From Cyclobacteriaceae bacterium (GTDB lineage Bacteria; Bacteroidota; Bacteroidia; Cytophagales; Cyclobacteriaceae), in assembly GCA_030637245.1 (NCBI GenBank), contig DAOVVI010000072.1, positions 1 to 7,260 on the forward strand: 7,260 bases of DNA, read 5' to 3'. The notes beneath the pieces were generated by a model. The model was given only the letters and a program-made list of their open reading frames with translations, was not told the DNA's origin and searched no databases. The translations under genes and the position numbers were made by a program. This document shows, one piece after another, positions 6,996 to 7,260 of the stretch (positions are counted from its first letter, which is position 1; the number at the start of each line of letters is the position of its first letter).

Positions 6996-7056
6996 AGGGC
7001 ATTATACCCCAGGGCAAGCGCTGGACCCAAAGATAGGAATCGACCCAAGGGTCGAG
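6996..7056. repeat. GC-rich hairpin tract in the right flank
   Basis: A tract richer in G+C than its surroundings. CCAG-N8-CTGG (7009-7024) precedes TCGACCC-aa-GGGTCGA (7040-7055), a 7-bp inverted repeat with almost no loop. GACCCAA occurs twice (7024-7030 and 7042-7048), so GGGTC at 7049-7053 could pair with either copy. The minus strand is open across the tract, but that reading is low-complexity and fixed by the palindromes. I read it as a dispersed intergenic element; copy number is unknown. Confidence 0.45.
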
Positions 7057-7260
7057 GTATTAAACCAATAAACGAATAAATTAATAAATACCGGATGGTG
7101 GATTGTGGATGATTTTTAAGCCCTATTGATTTTGCTGAGATTTTTCTGAAACAGTGCAGTATCTGACTACAAAGCTTATAGTAACAGAGCAATAGTACTT
7201 ACGGATATTCTTGAAGTTTAGATAGTGCCATATAGTTAAACATAACTGTTATGAAAATTA

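Larger units (their letters stand above)
6665..7260. other. Right flank with no confident gene
   Basis: Nothing here looks coding on either strand. The stretch holds AT-rich sequence after the envelope-protein stop, a 10-bp AT-only inverted repeat (6890-6918), a GC-rich hairpin tract (6996-7056), and at the right edge the block AGTGCCA-tata-GTTAAACATAA (7224-7245). No clear stem followed by a T-run marks a terminator for the envelope gene; the nearest weak stem is TTCTT-N7-AAGAA at about 6820-6836. Confidence 0.6.

Noticed and set aside
6980..7192. Minus-strand 70-codon frame across the right-flank hairpin tract
   Set aside because: Its C-terminal half is dictated by the palindromic tract and the rest has no protein character or start signal; it looks like a chance frame through a repeat.
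7251..7260. ATG AAA ATT at the right edge as the start of a further gene
   Set aside because: An in-frame stop lies at 7233-7235 so a start is possible, but only ten bases are visible; it cannot be supported.

Overview
The window is AT-rich and almost certainly from a member of the Bacteroidota. The main support is its largest gene. It encodes an exported protein that combines a carboxypeptidase-regulatory-like beta domain, alpha-2-macroglobulin-type (MG2) domains and a SusC-style TonB-receptor plug domain, a combination I know only from this phylum. The histidine kinase fits too, with a SHEMQTPL H-box and an NTG in place of DxG in the G1 box. I cannot name a genus.

Layout. Positions 1-792 hold no convincing gene. 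They contain a GC-rich, hairpin-dense tract (about 150-290), one doubtful 68-codon reading frame (376-582) ending in a 13-bp perfect inverted repeat, and a four-unit 11-bp tandem repeat (751-794) that runs into the stop codon of the next gene. Positions 793-2744, on the minus strand, are a two-gene operon. An OmpR/PhoB-type response regulator comes first, starting with GTG at 2744, followed 5 bases later by a membrane histidine kinase. A 158-base divergent intergenic region follows, then the 1253-codon envelope protein on the plus strand (2903-6664, possibly starting at 2933). Positions 6665-7260 are non-coding as far as I can see, with an AT-only palindrome and a second GC-rich hairpin tract.

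How the parts may work together. The kinase and regulator form a complete phosphorelay: H221 in the kinase, D51 in the regulator. They are divergent from the envelope protein, which is the most natural local target. The divergent promoter region contains two 11-bp-spaced units (2816-2837). One shares the 9-mer ATTTTGAAG exactly with the four-unit array beyond the kinase gene. PhoB-family regulators typically bind 11-bp direct repeats, so both sites are good candidates for binding by the regulator encoded between them. This is inference from pattern only.

The other main observation is a small palindrome, CCTGCC-N5-GGCAGG. It occurs once in the left intergenic tract (266-282) and once inside the large gene (5516-5532), where it encodes PASPAGG in an interdomain linker. 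This looks like a dispersed palindromic repeat that has entered a coding sequence in frame.
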